Origin: Flavobacteriales bacterium
GTDB taxonomy: Bacteria; Bacteroidota; Bacteroidia; UBA10329
DNA: 32,035 nucleotides
Assembly (NCBI GenBank): GCA_021739625.1
Contig: JAIPBJ010000034.1
Location: 1 to 32,035, forward strand
Direction of reading: 5' to 3'
In this document: piece after piece, positions 23,670-31,840 of the stretch
Layout: every line of letters begins with the position of its first letter
Numbering within the stretch: the stretch's first letter is position 1
Made by a program: the position numbers and the translations under genes
Notes under the pieces: model-generated
What the model saw: only the letters and a program-made list of their open reading frames with translations
Told to the model about the DNA's origin: nothing
Databases searched by the model: none

Positions 23670-24557
23670 ATGAAGAATATCACAGTGATAGGGGCCGGAA
23701 CAATGGGCAATGGCATCGCCCACGTTTTTGCACAGAGCGGCTACACCGTTGCCTTGGCAGACGTTTCGCAAGCATCGTTGGACAAAGGCATCGCCACCAT
23801 TGGCAAGAACCTCGACCGCCAAGTGGCCAAGGGCAGTCTCACCCAGGAACAGAAGGAGGCGACCCTCGCCAACCTCACCGCCTATACCAGTGTGGCCGAT
23901 GCTGCCAAGCATGCCGACCTCGTGGTGGAGGCCGCCACCGAGAACATCACACTGAAGCTCAAGATATTCGCCCAACTCGAAGAGGTCTGCCCCGCGCATA
24001 CCATTCTGGCCACAAACACCTCGTCCATCTCCATCACGCAGATTGCTGCTGTCACCAAGCGGGCCGACAAGGTCATTGGCATGCATTTCATGAACCCCGT
24101 TCCGGTGATGAAACTGGTGGAGGTCATCCGAGGCTATAGCACCTCGCAGGAGACCCTTGACCTGATCTTCGACCTGTCGCGAAAACTGGGGAAAGTGCCA
24201 GTGGAGGCCAACGACTATCCCGGCTTCGTGGCCAACCGCATCCTGATGCCGATGATCAACGAGGCCATCGAAACGCTCTATCACGGTGTGGCAGGTGTGG
24301 AAGAGATAGACACCGTGATGATGCTCGGCATGTCGCACCCCATGGGTCCGCTGCATCTGGCCGATTTCATCGGGCTCGATGTTGTATTGAGCGTGTGCCG
24401 TGTGCTTCACGAAGGGCTTGGAAATCCGAAATACGCCCCATGCCCACTGCTGGTGAACATGGTGGCCGCAGGCAACCTCGGGGCCAAGTCCGGGCAGGGT
24501 TTCTATACCTACACGCCCGGAAGCAAGGACAAGGTGGTGAGCGGTTATTTCCTGTAA
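23670..24557 (+). CDS. 3-hydroxybutyryl-CoA dehydrogenase
   Basis: A 295-residue NAD(P)-dependent 3-hydroxyacyl-CoA dehydrogenase. The Rossmann loop VIGAGTMGNGIA is at residues 5-16, ATNTSSISI and GMHFMNPVPVMKLVEVI carry the catalytic Ser/His region, and DYPGFVANRILMPMINEAI is the family signature at the start of the C-terminal helical domain. It interconverts 3-hydroxybutyryl-CoA and acetoacetyl-CoA in fatty-acid breakdown or butyrate-type metabolism. Length matches the stand-alone (Hbd/PaaH-like) form rather than the FadB fusion. It is a single gene; the divergent neighbour is the DUF819 permease. Confidence 0.95.
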   Translation: MKNITVIGAGTMGNGIAHVFAQSGYTVALADVSQASLDKGIATIGKNLDRQVAKGSLTQEQKEATLANLTAYTSVADAAKHADLVVEAATENITLKLKIFAQLEEVCPAHTILATNTSSISITQIAAVTKRADKVIGMHFMNPVPVMKLVEVIRGYSTSQETLDLIFDLSRKLGKVPVEANDYPGFVANRILMPMINEAIETLYHGVAGVEEIDTVMMLGMSHPMGPLHLADFIGLDVVLSVCRVLHEGLGNPKYAPCPLLVNMVAAGNLGAKSGQGFYTYTPGSKDKVVSGYFL

Positions 24558-24634
24558 GGACAGGATAGGTCTGAACGCAGCGACTTTCGTAACAGAAGAA
24601 TACTGCAATAGGTCCACTGAATGAATGCCGATAC

Positions 24635-24665
24635 TTGGCAGTGATGACCTGTGCGTTATAGTTTG
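24635..24665 (+). promoter_or_regulatory. Predicted promoter of the SDR epimerase gene
   Basis: TTG at 24635-24637 is followed after 19 bases by TATAGTTTG (24657-24665), a -7 element with one extra base. The ATG at 24701 is 35 bases downstream. The two-part spacing fits the Bacteroidota promoter. A weaker GTTCTTTG at 24672-24679 is an alternative. Confidence 0.4.
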
Positions 24666-24700
24666 AATGCGGTTCTTTGGCATTTCAACGCAGCTGGAAC

Positions 24701-25552
24701 ATGAAGGTCGCTATTACTGGCTCTTCCGGATTCATCGGGTCGCAACTGACGGGTTTTTTCATAGCAAGGGGCGACACTGTCGTTATGATGCAGCGTCAGG
24801 CGCCCAAGGATGCCCTAAGGGGGGCAACGTTCGTGCAATTCGACCTCCGTTCTCCGAAGATGCCCGAGCATCAAGCGTTGGACGCGGTCATTCACTGCGC
24901 AGTGATGCATTACTCACCAAAGGACCGCGATGCCGGGGAAGTCAACATCAGCGCGACACTCGCGTTGCGTGATCTTTGCCGGTCGCATGGCATCCCGTTC
25001 ATTTTCCTGAGCACCATGTCGGCACACGCGGAGGCCGAATCGGTCTATGGGCGTCATAAGTTCAGATTGGAGCAGATGTTGGATGCTCCTAATGAGACCG
25101 TATTGAAACTCGGTCTCGTGGTGGGTGCAGCGGGCGGACTTTTTCAGCGCATCAGCAGAACCATCGGAAAATCACCATTGGTGCCCTTGGTGGACGGGGG
25201 AATGCAGCCTGTCCAGACCATTGCCATTGAAGATGTCTGCATGGTGGTGGCCAAAGTGGTGGATGAAAGGATCTGCGGCCAACTGATGGTCGCTTCTGAA
25301 GAGGTGATCACTTTGCGACAACTATATCAGCAGATTGCACGCAGCAAGAGCCTCAATCCGTTTTTCCTGTCGCTTCCTTACGCACTTTTCAATGCGGTCT
25401 TTTCAATACTTGCCATTTTGCCGCTGCCGTTGCCAATTTCCAAAGAGAATCTACTGGGCCTCAAACACCTGAGAAGTTTCGATACGGCAAGCGACCTTCA
25501 TCGCTTGGGTGTCAGGATTCGCCCGTTGGATGACGTACTGCGATCGCTCTGA
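24701..25552 (+). CDS. NAD-dependent epimerase/dehydratase (extended SDR)
   Basis: A 283-residue extended short-chain dehydrogenase. It starts MKVAITGSSGFIGSQL, with the GxxGxxG nucleotide-binding loop at residues 7-13. The catalytic Ser lies in FLSTMSAH and the Tyr-x-x-x-Lys in VYGRHK. The C-terminal third is less conserved and includes a hydrophobic stretch (FNAVFSILAILPLPLPI), like some NAD-dependent epimerases that act on lipid-linked or polyprenyl sugars. Substrate not assigned. ATG 24701 puts the Rossmann loop at the family's usual place; an ATG at 24677 is in frame but adds eight residues before it. It is convergent with the TPR membrane protein gene, with nine bases between stops. Confidence 0.88.
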   Translation: MKVAITGSSGFIGSQLTGFFIARGDTVVMMQRQAPKDALRGATFVQFDLRSPKMPEHQALDAVIHCAVMHYSPKDRDAGEVNISATLALRDLCRSHGIPFIFLSTMSAHAEAESVYGRHKFRLEQMLDAPNETVLKLGLVVGAAGGLFQRISRTIGKSPLVPLVDGGMQPVQTIAIEDVCMVVAKVVDERICGQLMVASEEVITLRQLYQQIARSKSLNPFFLSLPYALFNAVFSILAILPLPLPISKENLLGLKHLRSFDTASDLHRLGVRIRPLDDVLRSL

Positions 25553-25561
25553 CCCCAGATC

Positions 25562-27508
25562 TCAACTGCCAAGTTCTTTTTTCGCCCAGTTGAGATTGTT
25601 CCGCGCCAGTTGATGGTCGGGGCGTATGGCAAGCGCCTTTTCACAGGCCGCGATTCCCAGCTTCCATTGACCCATTGCGTTGTGGGCAGAGCAGATGTTG
25701 TTCCAGGCATCGGCATAGTCAGGCCGGAGCTCCAATGCCCGTTCACATGCTTTGATGCAATCTTCAAACCGCTCGCTCCTGTATAGCTGCAGGCTCAGAT
25801 TGAGATAGTTCTCAGGTGTTGGATCATTGCCCGCCAGACGTTCGGCCTGTTGCAGAAGTGTTCCTGTCGAAGCTTCCATCAGCCCCAGAAGTCCACGTGC
25901 ATATTCATGGGCGGGACTCAGCCTGAGTGCCTCTTTCGCGTAAAATTCTGCTTCAGAGAGTCTGTTGTTGTCATAAAGCCATTTGGCGTAGAAGTAGTGA
26001 CAGTCAGGATAGCCGGGACCCTTTTCCAAAGCGGTGCGATAGAGTTGTTCGGCCTCCTGCACGTGGCCAAGTGCATTCTGTGCAGAGGCCATATTGACAT
26101 AGAGGTATGGATGATTGCGATAATTCGTGCTCAGTGCCTTCCTGTAGTATCTCATGGCCGTTTCGATGTCGCCCTGTCGCATAAGGGCCAGCCCGTAGTT
26201 CATCAGGCCGCGGCCGTTCTTCGGGCTTTTGATGGTCACATCGAGCCAAAGAGAATCGCTCGTGTGCCAGATCCTGTTGCGCTGAACAACCCCGAATGTG
26301 TGAGCGCCATAAAGCAGGGCAATGGCCAGCAGGGCAATGTTCCGCCAATAATTGAATTGACGCGGCCCGGCTTCCATTCTTGCATAGAACCATCTTGCAA
26401 TGGCCCATGTCAGGGCCAGCGTGAGGCCAACGAACGGAAAGAACATGCGGTGATCGTTGGTGACCTCACTGAGAGGAATAATGCTGCTGGTGGGAATCAG
26501 AGCGAACAGGAACCATAGCAGTCCGAATGCTATTGGTCGTCCACCTTCTGTTCGCGATGAACGGACGATGACAAGGCCAATGGCAACAAGGAATATGACC
26601 CCAAAGAAGAACCGACTGTCGGCCATCGTGTCCAACGGTTCCCAATCGCTATCGGCACTCAGGCCCACGGGAACAAAGAAGAGCCAGAAATATCGAAGAA
26701 TGACGAACGGTTGGGTGATGGCGTAGTTGAAGGCCGAGTTTCCGCCCGGAACCCATGTGTCAGGAGTCATGCGCTGGGTGAACATGAAAAGTCCCAGGCA
26801 GACCGCTGTGGCGGGTAAGGCCCATTTCAGCAGAAGCGGCCAATTTTTCGGATGCAGCGATCCCGATACATCCTTCTTCAGATCGAAGAGAGCGAAATAT
26901 GCCAACATGATGGGCAGGTACATGACTGCGGGCTGTTTGATCAGAATGCCGGCCGCCACGGGCAAAAGGCCAAGGTGTCGTTTCCATCCCCCGGCCTTGG
27001 CGAAGATCAGCAGTCCTGCGACCACCGGCACAGTACTCAGCACGTCCGACCGGGCGGAGATGTAATTGATGGTCTCGGCATTGACCGTGTGAAGCATGTA
27101 AAGTCCAACGGCAAAAAGCGCAGTCCAAGGGTTGAGCGCGTGGCGTGCGGCCCTGTCCATGATGTGGAGGAACAGGAAGAACATGAGCACTCCTTGAAGC
27201 ATGAACCAGAGAAACGTGCTGAGATGAAAGTGGAACGTGTCTTCCAGTCGGCCCGCCAACCAATGGTCAACAGCAAATGATAGCGTCAGCAATGGCCGAT
27301 AGCCCTGATTGGTGGGCAGCGAACTGTGAGTGGTCCCATCGGTGAAATAGGTCTTCCAAAGACTCAGGTCCTTGATGGCCGCGTTGTTCTGTATGACGTG
27401 CGAGTCATCGAAATGGAACGCGTTATGGAAATGGTTCCAGTAGGCTACAGTCACCAGAAATGCCAGCGCCAGTGCAGCCGGCATCAGATTCAGCGATCTC
27501 ACTTTCAT
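25562..27508 (-). CDS. TMTC-like membrane protein with C-terminal TPR repeats
   Basis: A 648-residue protein. The first 400 residues hold about ten membrane helices. The first periplasmic loop has HFDDSHVI, an acidic pair typical of GT-C glycosyltransferases, and the middle segment near FAWLFF-like PFVILRYFWLFFVPVGLS resembles the TMTC family's DUF1736 region. From about residue 430 there are at least five tetratricopeptide repeats (for example NYGLALMRQGDIETAMRYY and AWNNICSAHNAMGQW). Relatives in animals are O-mannosyltransferases; in bacteria the function is open. The ATG at 27508 shares a base with the folP stop (TGATG), so translation is probably coupled. A longer start at 27556 would lie inside folP and is rejected. 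Confidence 0.85.
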   Translation of the reverse strand: MKVRSLNLMPAALALAFLVTVAYWNHFHNAFHFDDSHVIQNNAAIKDLSLWKTYFTDGTTHSSLPTNQGYRPLLTLSFAVDHWLAGRLEDTFHFHLSTFLWFMLQGVLMFFLFLHIMDRAARHALNPWTALFAVGLYMLHTVNAETINYISARSDVLSTVPVVAGLLIFAKAGGWKRHLGLLPVAAGILIKQPAVMYLPIMLAYFALFDLKKDVSGSLHPKNWPLLLKWALPATAVCLGLFMFTQRMTPDTWVPGGNSAFNYAITQPFVILRYFWLFFVPVGLSADSDWEPLDTMADSRFFFGVIFLVAIGLVIVRSSRTEGGRPIAFGLLWFLFALIPTSSIIPLSEVTNDHRMFFPFVGLTLALTWAIARWFYARMEAGPRQFNYWRNIALLAIALLYGAHTFGVVQRNRIWHTSDSLWLDVTIKSPKNGRGLMNYGLALMRQGDIETAMRYYRKALSTNYRNHPYLYVNMASAQNALGHVQEAEQLYRTALEKGPGYPDCHYFYAKWLYDNNRLSEAEFYAKEALRLSPAHEYARGLLGLMEASTGTLLQQAERLAGNDPTPENYLNLSLQLYRSERFEDCIKACERALELRPDYADAWNNICSAHNAMGQWKLGIAACEKALAIRPDHQLARNNLNWAKKELGS

Positions 27509-28383
27509 CAACTGCGAAAATAGGGAACAGGCGATTGCGAATGCCCGGCAGACCACATGCTCAGATGCAGCCTGACCGCCTCGACCGCCTCTTTCACATC
27601 ATGGACACGTAGAATGTCGGCCCCACGTTCCAAAAGCATGGCGTGGAGGGCCGTGGTTCCGTTCAGGGCCGTCTCTGGGGTGGTGCCGATGACCTTATTG
27701 ACCATGCTTTTCCTTGAGACTCCCACCAGAACAGGATGGCCGAACAGGCCCAGCTCAGGCAGATCTCGGGCAAGTTCATAATTCTGTGCAAGGGTCTTTC
27801 CGAATCCGAATCCCGGATCGAGGATGATGTCCCGAATTCCTTTGGCCTTCAGCATCTCGATCCTGTTGGAGAAGAACCGCAGGATCTCTGGAAGTATCGG
27901 CCCTTCTATAAGATGCTGCTGCATGGTCTGTGGATTGCCTCGCATGTGCATGCAGATATACGGTGCATTGTAGCGGGCAGCAGTGATCGGGAGGTCGGTG
28001 TCAATTTCCCCTCCCGATATGTCGTTGACAATGTCGGCACCTGCGCCCAAGGCGGCCTCTGCAACTGTGCTGCGGAAAGTGTCGATGGAAAGATAGGCCG
28101 ATGGGAATTCCGTTCGGATGGCATTTAAGGAGGGAAGCAGGCGCTCCAATTCCTCTTTTGCTGAAATATGCACTGCACCGGGTCGGCTGCTGTATGCGCC
28201 AAGGTCAAGAATATCGGCCCCATCAATCAACATCTGTCCCGCCTTTTCCGTGGCCCGGACAGGGCTGTTGACAGCCCCGCCATCAAAGAAACTGTCGGGC
28301 GTGAGGTTCAGGATGCCCATCACTAACGGGCGTTCCATCACCAGCATCCGACCACCACAGTTGAGGGTCTGTTTCCTTTCCAA
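27508..28383 (-). CDS. folP: Dihydropteroate synthase
   Basis: A TIM-barrel enzyme that joins p-aminobenzoate to dihydropterin pyrophosphate in folate synthesis. All family motifs are present: VMGILNLTPDSFFDGG, DLGAYSSRPGA, SIDTF, VNDISGG, ILDPGFGFGKT, LVGVSRKSM and the final RVHDV. The start is uncertain because no ATG precedes the conserved NCGGRM. A TTG at 28383 gives 291 residues, with a short N-terminus like relatives and clear of the palindrome; a TTG at 28407 would give 299. The gene is divergent from the DUF1599 gene and overlaps the next gene by one base. Confidence 0.95.
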   Translation of the reverse strand: MERKQTLNCGGRMLVMERPLVMGILNLTPDSFFDGGAVNSPVRATEKAGQMLIDGADILDLGAYSSRPGAVHISAKEELERLLPSLNAIRTEFPSAYLSIDTFRSTVAEAALGAGADIVNDISGGEIDTDLPITAARYNAPYICMHMRGNPQTMQQHLIEGPILPEILRFFSNRIEMLKAKGIRDIILDPGFGFGKTLAQNYELARDLPELGLFGHPVLVGVSRKSMVNKVIGTTPETALNGTTALHAMLLERGADILRVHDVKEAVEAVRLHLSMWSAGHSQSPVPYFRS

Positions 28384-28384
28384 T

Positions 28385-28424
28385 GGAGTAATTTTGTCCG
28401 ATTCCAAATGGCCGAAATTACTCC
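28385..28424. promoter_or_regulatory. Palindromic folP/DUF1599 promoter region with face-to-face -7 elements
   Basis: GGAGTAATTTTGTCC (28385-28399) pairs with the reverse complement of 28410-28424, GGAGTAATTTCGGCC, at 13 of 15 positions across a 10-base centre. Each arm holds a -7 element: TAATTTTG at 28389-28396 (plus strand, perfect) and TAATTTCG at 28420-28413 (minus strand, one mismatch). Both would start transcription inside the centre, pointing towards each other and then past each other. The palindrome could also be an operator. Confidence 0.55.
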
Positions 28425-28434
28425 CGTCAGACTA

Positions 28435-28974
28435 ATGCCAGATACTGGCGAACAATACGACCGTGCAGCGGCCGAATGTTTCAATGTGTTCACACGCAAG
28501 ATGAAGGACTACGGGCCTTCTTGGCGCATTCTTCGGCCATCCAGTATAACCGACCAGCTGTTCATCAAGGCCAACCGCATCCGCAGTCTGGAAGAGAAGG
28601 GCGAAAGCAGGGTAGGAGAGGGCATCCGTCCCGAATATGTTGGACTGGTGAACTACTCCATCATGGGCCTCATTCAGTTGGAGCTGGGTGCTGCCAACGA
28701 ACCTGACCTCGCCACCGAGGATGCCCAACAATTCTATCAGCGCCATCTTGCCGAATCAAAGGCACTGATGGAGCGGAAGAACCACGACTATGGAGAGGCT
28801 TGGCGCGATATGCGCCTAAAATCCCTTACAGACCTCATTCTGGTCAAGATCCATCGCATCCGTCAGATAGAGGATAATGAAGGAAGAACTGAGATATCTG
28901 AGGGCATTGATGCCAACCTGCATGACATGGTGAACTACGCCATTTTCGCGCTCATCAAACTGGGGGAGGAATAA
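28435..28974 (+). CDS. DUF1599 domain-containing protein
   Basis: A 179-residue protein made of two copies of the same roughly 75-residue unit. Copy one has KMKDYGPSWRILRPSSITDQ, then IKANRIR and LVNYSIMGLIQLE; copy two has RKNHDYGEAWRDMRLKSLTD, then VKIHRIR and MVNYAIFALIKLG. This is the DUF1599 family (also called nucleotide modification associated domain 1), mostly helical, of unknown function; a link to nucleotides has been proposed from gene context. ATG 28435 gives the family-like start MPDTGEQYDRA and lies outside the palindromic promoter; ATG 28408 is in frame but inside it. The DUF1599-BT_3928 pairing is, as far as I know, common in Bacteroidota. Confidence 0.88.
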   Translation: MPDTGEQYDRAAAECFNVFTRKMKDYGPSWRILRPSSITDQLFIKANRIRSLEEKGESRVGEGIRPEYVGLVNYSIMGLIQLELGAANEPDLATEDAQQFYQRHLAESKALMERKNHDYGEAWRDMRLKSLTDLILVKIHRIRQIEDNEGRTEISEGIDANLHDMVNYAIFALIKLGEE

Positions 28975-29016
28975 CCCCTTTTTTGCAATTGAATTTACGA
29001 CCTACCGATTCCCGAC

Positions 29017-30315
29017 ATGAAGAACATACTGAATATCCTGACCGATTTCGCCCGATATGCCGTGGGCATACTGTTCATCTTCTCTGGCATTGTGAAGGCC
29101 AATGATCCATTGGGTTTCAGTTACAAATTGGAGGAGTATTTCGAGGAATTCGCGAAATTGGGCGAGTATGTGGGATTTCTCGAACCCTTCTTCCATGTCT
29201 GCAAGGACTATGCTTTGCCGCAGGCCATCTTCATTGTCATTCTCGAAGTGGTGCTGGGCGTGGCCATACTCGTGCGTTTCAAGGTGAAGATTGTGAGCTG
29301 GCTGATGTTGCTTCTCATCCTGTTCTTCACGGTGCTCACATTCGCATCGGCCTATTTCGGCATCGTCAAGACTTGTGGCTGCTTCGGTGACGCCATCCCA
29401 CTCACTGCCTGGCAGAGCTTCTACAAAGACCTTGTGCTGTTGGTGTTGATACTTGTGATCTTCTTCAGGCAGAAGGCCATTGCTCTCAGTGAGACCGGTA
29501 TCAACGACTTTGTGCTGGCGGCCATCGGGCTGCTCGTGATGCTCAAAATGAGCCATGGGTTGGACTGGTATTTCCCATTCAACTTCACGTTGGTGGTCTT
29601 TGGACTTTTCTTTGGGATAAGGTTGGTCGAGCACATCAAGGCACCCATGTATGTCACAGGGCTGTCCTTCGTTGCCATGTCGTTCTTCTCGTTCTACACC
29701 TACAGCTATCTGCCCGTCAAGGACTTTCTTGCCTATGCCGAGGGCAAGAGCATCACAGAGGGGATGCAGGGCGTGCCCGACAAGCTGAAGTATTTCTATG
29801 TGCTGAAGAACAAATCAACAGGTGAGCTGGAGGAGTTTGAGAAATTCCCCGAGAATTATCAGGAAAAATATGAGTACGTGGAGGCACGCACCGAAGTCAT
29901 AGAGAAAGGTGTGGAGCCCGCCATCCTTGACTTCTCCATAATGACGGCCGATGGCGAGGATCTTACGGACGATTTTCTGACCAGCGACACTTTCACTTTT
30001 CTATGGATAAGCTACGACCTCGATCAGGCGCTGCTACAGGTGCAACCGAGAGCAAACGAGCTTGCAAAGTCCATTCAGGAGGATGGATACCGTTTTGTGG
30101 GCATTACGGCCAGCTTGCCCGACAAGGCACTGGCCTTCACTCAGGCACACAACGCACCATTCAGTTTTCTTTTCTGCGACCAGATAGTGCTCAAGACCAT
30201 CATGCGGTCCAACCCGGGGCTGATGCTCATCCGCGAGGGAGTAGTCATCGGAAAATGGCACGCCAACGACCTGCCGAGCATCGATCAGCTCCGTGCAGAC
30301 TACCTCAAGAAGTGA
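29017..30315 (+). CDS. DoxX-type membrane protein with thioredoxin-like C-terminus (BT_3928 family)
   Basis: A 432-residue protein. The N-terminal 150 residues are a four-helix DoxX/MauE-like membrane domain, starting ARYAVGILFIFSGIVKANDP and containing KTCGCFGDAIPL, whose paired Cys could be redox-active. More hydrophobic segments follow to about residue 230, then a periplasmic thioredoxin/AhpC-like domain (from AILDFSIMTADGE to the end). This domain has no CxxC, so it cannot be an ordinary disulfide reductase. The layout is that of BT_3928-type proteins of Bacteroidota, of unknown function. It begins 42 bases after the DUF1599 gene and is probably co-transcribed. Confidence 0.88.
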   Translation: MKNILNILTDFARYAVGILFIFSGIVKANDPLGFSYKLEEYFEEFAKLGEYVGFLEPFFHVCKDYALPQAIFIVILEVVLGVAILVRFKVKIVSWLMLLLILFFTVLTFASAYFGIVKTCGCFGDAIPLTAWQSFYKDLVLLVLILVIFFRQKAIALSETGINDFVLAAIGLLVMLKMSHGLDWYFPFNFTLVVFGLFFGIRLVEHIKAPMYVTGLSFVAMSFFSFYTYSYLPVKDFLAYAEGKSITEGMQGVPDKLKYFYVLKNKSTGELEEFEKFPENYQEKYEYVEARTEVIEKGVEPAILDFSIMTADGEDLTDDFLTSDTFTFLWISYDLDQALLQVQPRANELAKSIQEDGYRFVGITASLPDKALAFTQAHNAPFSFLFCDQIVLKTIMRSNPGLMLIREGVVIGKWHANDLPSIDQLRADYLKK

Positions 30316-30372
30316 GGCGCTGATGACCCATCTTTCTGATACGACACGGCCTGACCGATCAGCAGCATAGAA

Positions 30373-31314
30373 TTGGGCAAGCTAAAACAGGCGGTTCTTG
30401 ATTTCGTCCGAGAGGATTTCAACGTGTCCTTCTATGGTGGCACATTGCTGCTGCTCGCCTTGGCGGTGACCATCAACTACAGCCCGCTGATTGATATTCA
30501 GTGGGTTTCTGGAACCCATGGAAGGTGGGAATGGCTGTTGCATTATGTATTGCTCTATGGTGGACTTTATTATGCCACTGCGCTTCTCGGTGCCAGAGGC
30601 AGCAAGGTCGAGTATCTGAGCAATCGGTGGTTCTGGGCACTCAGTTCAACTTTTATTCTGATTGCCATTCTGCCGAAGGTCAACTTCTTGCAATTTGTCA
30701 ATATCAGGGAGCACGGGGAGTGGAGTGGTGCCGAAAAGCTATTTGTTCACAAGTGCCAGTTCTTCTTCCATCAGTTCGTGCTCACGGCCACCTTTCTGGT
30801 TGCGCTGAAATGGGCATTGGCAAAATGGATGCCCCTCGACCTTGGTCTGCGCTGGGATTGGAATAAGGTGAGACCCTATTTCCTCATCCTGCTCATGGTG
30901 AGTCCCTTGATGGTGGCCGCCTCCTTTCTGCCCGATTTTCAGCAGGCATATCCCCAATACAAGCCATGGTTCCGCAATGAACTGGCCTTCGGGCTTTCAA
31001 ATGCGCTACGGTCGGCAGTGTTCACATCAAGCTATTCCTCAGGATTCGTTGCCGTGGAGATGCTCTTCAGAGGGGCTTTGGCATTGGGCATGTTCCGTAT
31101 CATGGGCACCAGGGCGGTGTTGCCCATGGCAGCGTTCTACTGTGCATTTCATTTTGGAAAACCGATGGGCGAGGCCATCGCCTCTATACTCGGAAGCTAT
31201 CTGCTCGGTGTGCTTGCCATTCATGGACGTTCCATTGCTGGCGGGATAATCGTTCATCTGGGCGTGGCCATGCTCATGGAGCTGATGGGCCATCTGCAAC
31301 ATGCATTGCGATGA
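30373..31314 (+). CDS. CPBP-family (CAAX protease/bacteriocin-processing-like) membrane protein
   Basis: A 313-residue protein with about seven hydrophobic segments. Near the C-terminus it carries the three CPBP motifs in order: VEMLFRGAL (residues 228-236), FYCAFHFGKP with His260, and HLGVAM. In active family members the first motif is EExxxR; here the first Glu is Val228 and only Glu229 and Arg233 remain. Family members include intramembrane proteases such as Rce1, so this one may be inactive or work differently. The start is a TTG at 30373; an in-frame stop lies 21 bases upstream and no ATG is available nearby. It follows the BT_3928-type gene by 57 bases. Confidence 0.78.
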   Translation: MGKLKQAVLDFVREDFNVSFYGGTLLLLALAVTINYSPLIDIQWVSGTHGRWEWLLHYVLLYGGLYYATALLGARGSKVEYLSNRWFWALSSTFILIAILPKVNFLQFVNIREHGEWSGAEKLFVHKCQFFFHQFVLTATFLVALKWALAKWMPLDLGLRWDWNKVRPYFLILLMVSPLMVAASFLPDFQQAYPQYKPWFRNELAFGLSNALRSAVFTSSYSSGFVAVEMLFRGALALGMFRIMGTRAVLPMAAFYCAFHFGKPMGEAIASILGSYLLGVLAIHGRSIAGGIIVHLGVAMLMELMGHLQHALR

Positions 31315-31351
31315 TGCGGTGTTTCAAAACTATTATGCCCATTTTCGCGGC

Positions 31352-31798
31352 ATGGATAGAAAGACCATCATCATCATTGTTTTTGCGGGGAGCTTTCTCC
31401 TGATGCAGCTCATTCCCAGAAAACACTCAAATCCTGAAGTGAACCCGGTGGAGGAGTTCTCACCCGACCGGTCTGTGACAGAGTTGGCTTTGTTGCAATC
31501 GGCCTGTTTCGACTGTCATAGCAACGAGACCGTCTATCCATGGTATTCCTATGTGCAGCCCATTGCCCTCTGGTTGGACCACCACGTGCAAGAGGGCAGG
31601 GAGGAACTGAACTTCTCCACCTGGCATACCCTTCCCATGGACAAGCAGGCACACAAGCTGGAGGAATGTTCAGAAATGGTGGAGTCGAAGGAGATGCCGT
31701 TGAGCAGTTTTACTTGGACACACCCTGAAGCAAGGCTTTCGGCAGCAGAGCGGCAGCAGATCGTGGACTGGTTCAACAGGTTGAGGTCCGAGTATTGA
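31352..31798 (+). CDS. Membrane-anchored haem-binding domain protein (cytochrome c-like)
   Basis: A 148-residue protein. It begins MDRKTIIIIVFAGSFLLMQL, a single N-terminal membrane anchor or signal, followed by a domain with one CxxCH haem-attachment site (SACFDCHSNET, near residues 51-61) and the adjoining YPWYSYVQPIALWLDHHV. This is the pattern of the Bacteroidota haem-binding domain family. It would carry a covalent c-type haem in the periplasm; an electron-transfer or sensing role is possible but not shown. Later Met residues near the C-terminus could supply the second iron ligand. ATG 31352 is chosen over a start at 31301 that lies inside the preceding gene. Confidence 0.87.
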   Translation: MDRKTIIIIVFAGSFLLMQLIPRKHSNPEVNPVEEFSPDRSVTELALLQSACFDCHSNETVYPWYSYVQPIALWLDHHVQEGREELNFSTWHTLPMDKQAHKLEECSEMVESKEMPLSSFTWTHPEARLSAAERQQIVDWFNRLRSEY

Positions 31799-31815
31799 CT
31801 TCTGTTTCCATTTTG

Positions 31816-31823
31816 CTACTTTG
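31816..31823 (+). promoter_or_regulatory. Possible -7 promoter element of the NhaC-like gene
   Basis: CTACTTTG resembles TAnnTTTG (two mismatches; TA-C-TTTG with a one-base shorter gap) and ends 17 bases before the ATG at 31841, the usual spacing in this window. Confidence 0.3.
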
Positions 31824-31840
31824 GCCCGATAGACCCACCC

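Noticed and set aside
23655-24683. A 342-residue minus-strand frame
   Set aside because: It is antisense to the clear 3-hydroxybutyryl-CoA dehydrogenase gene.
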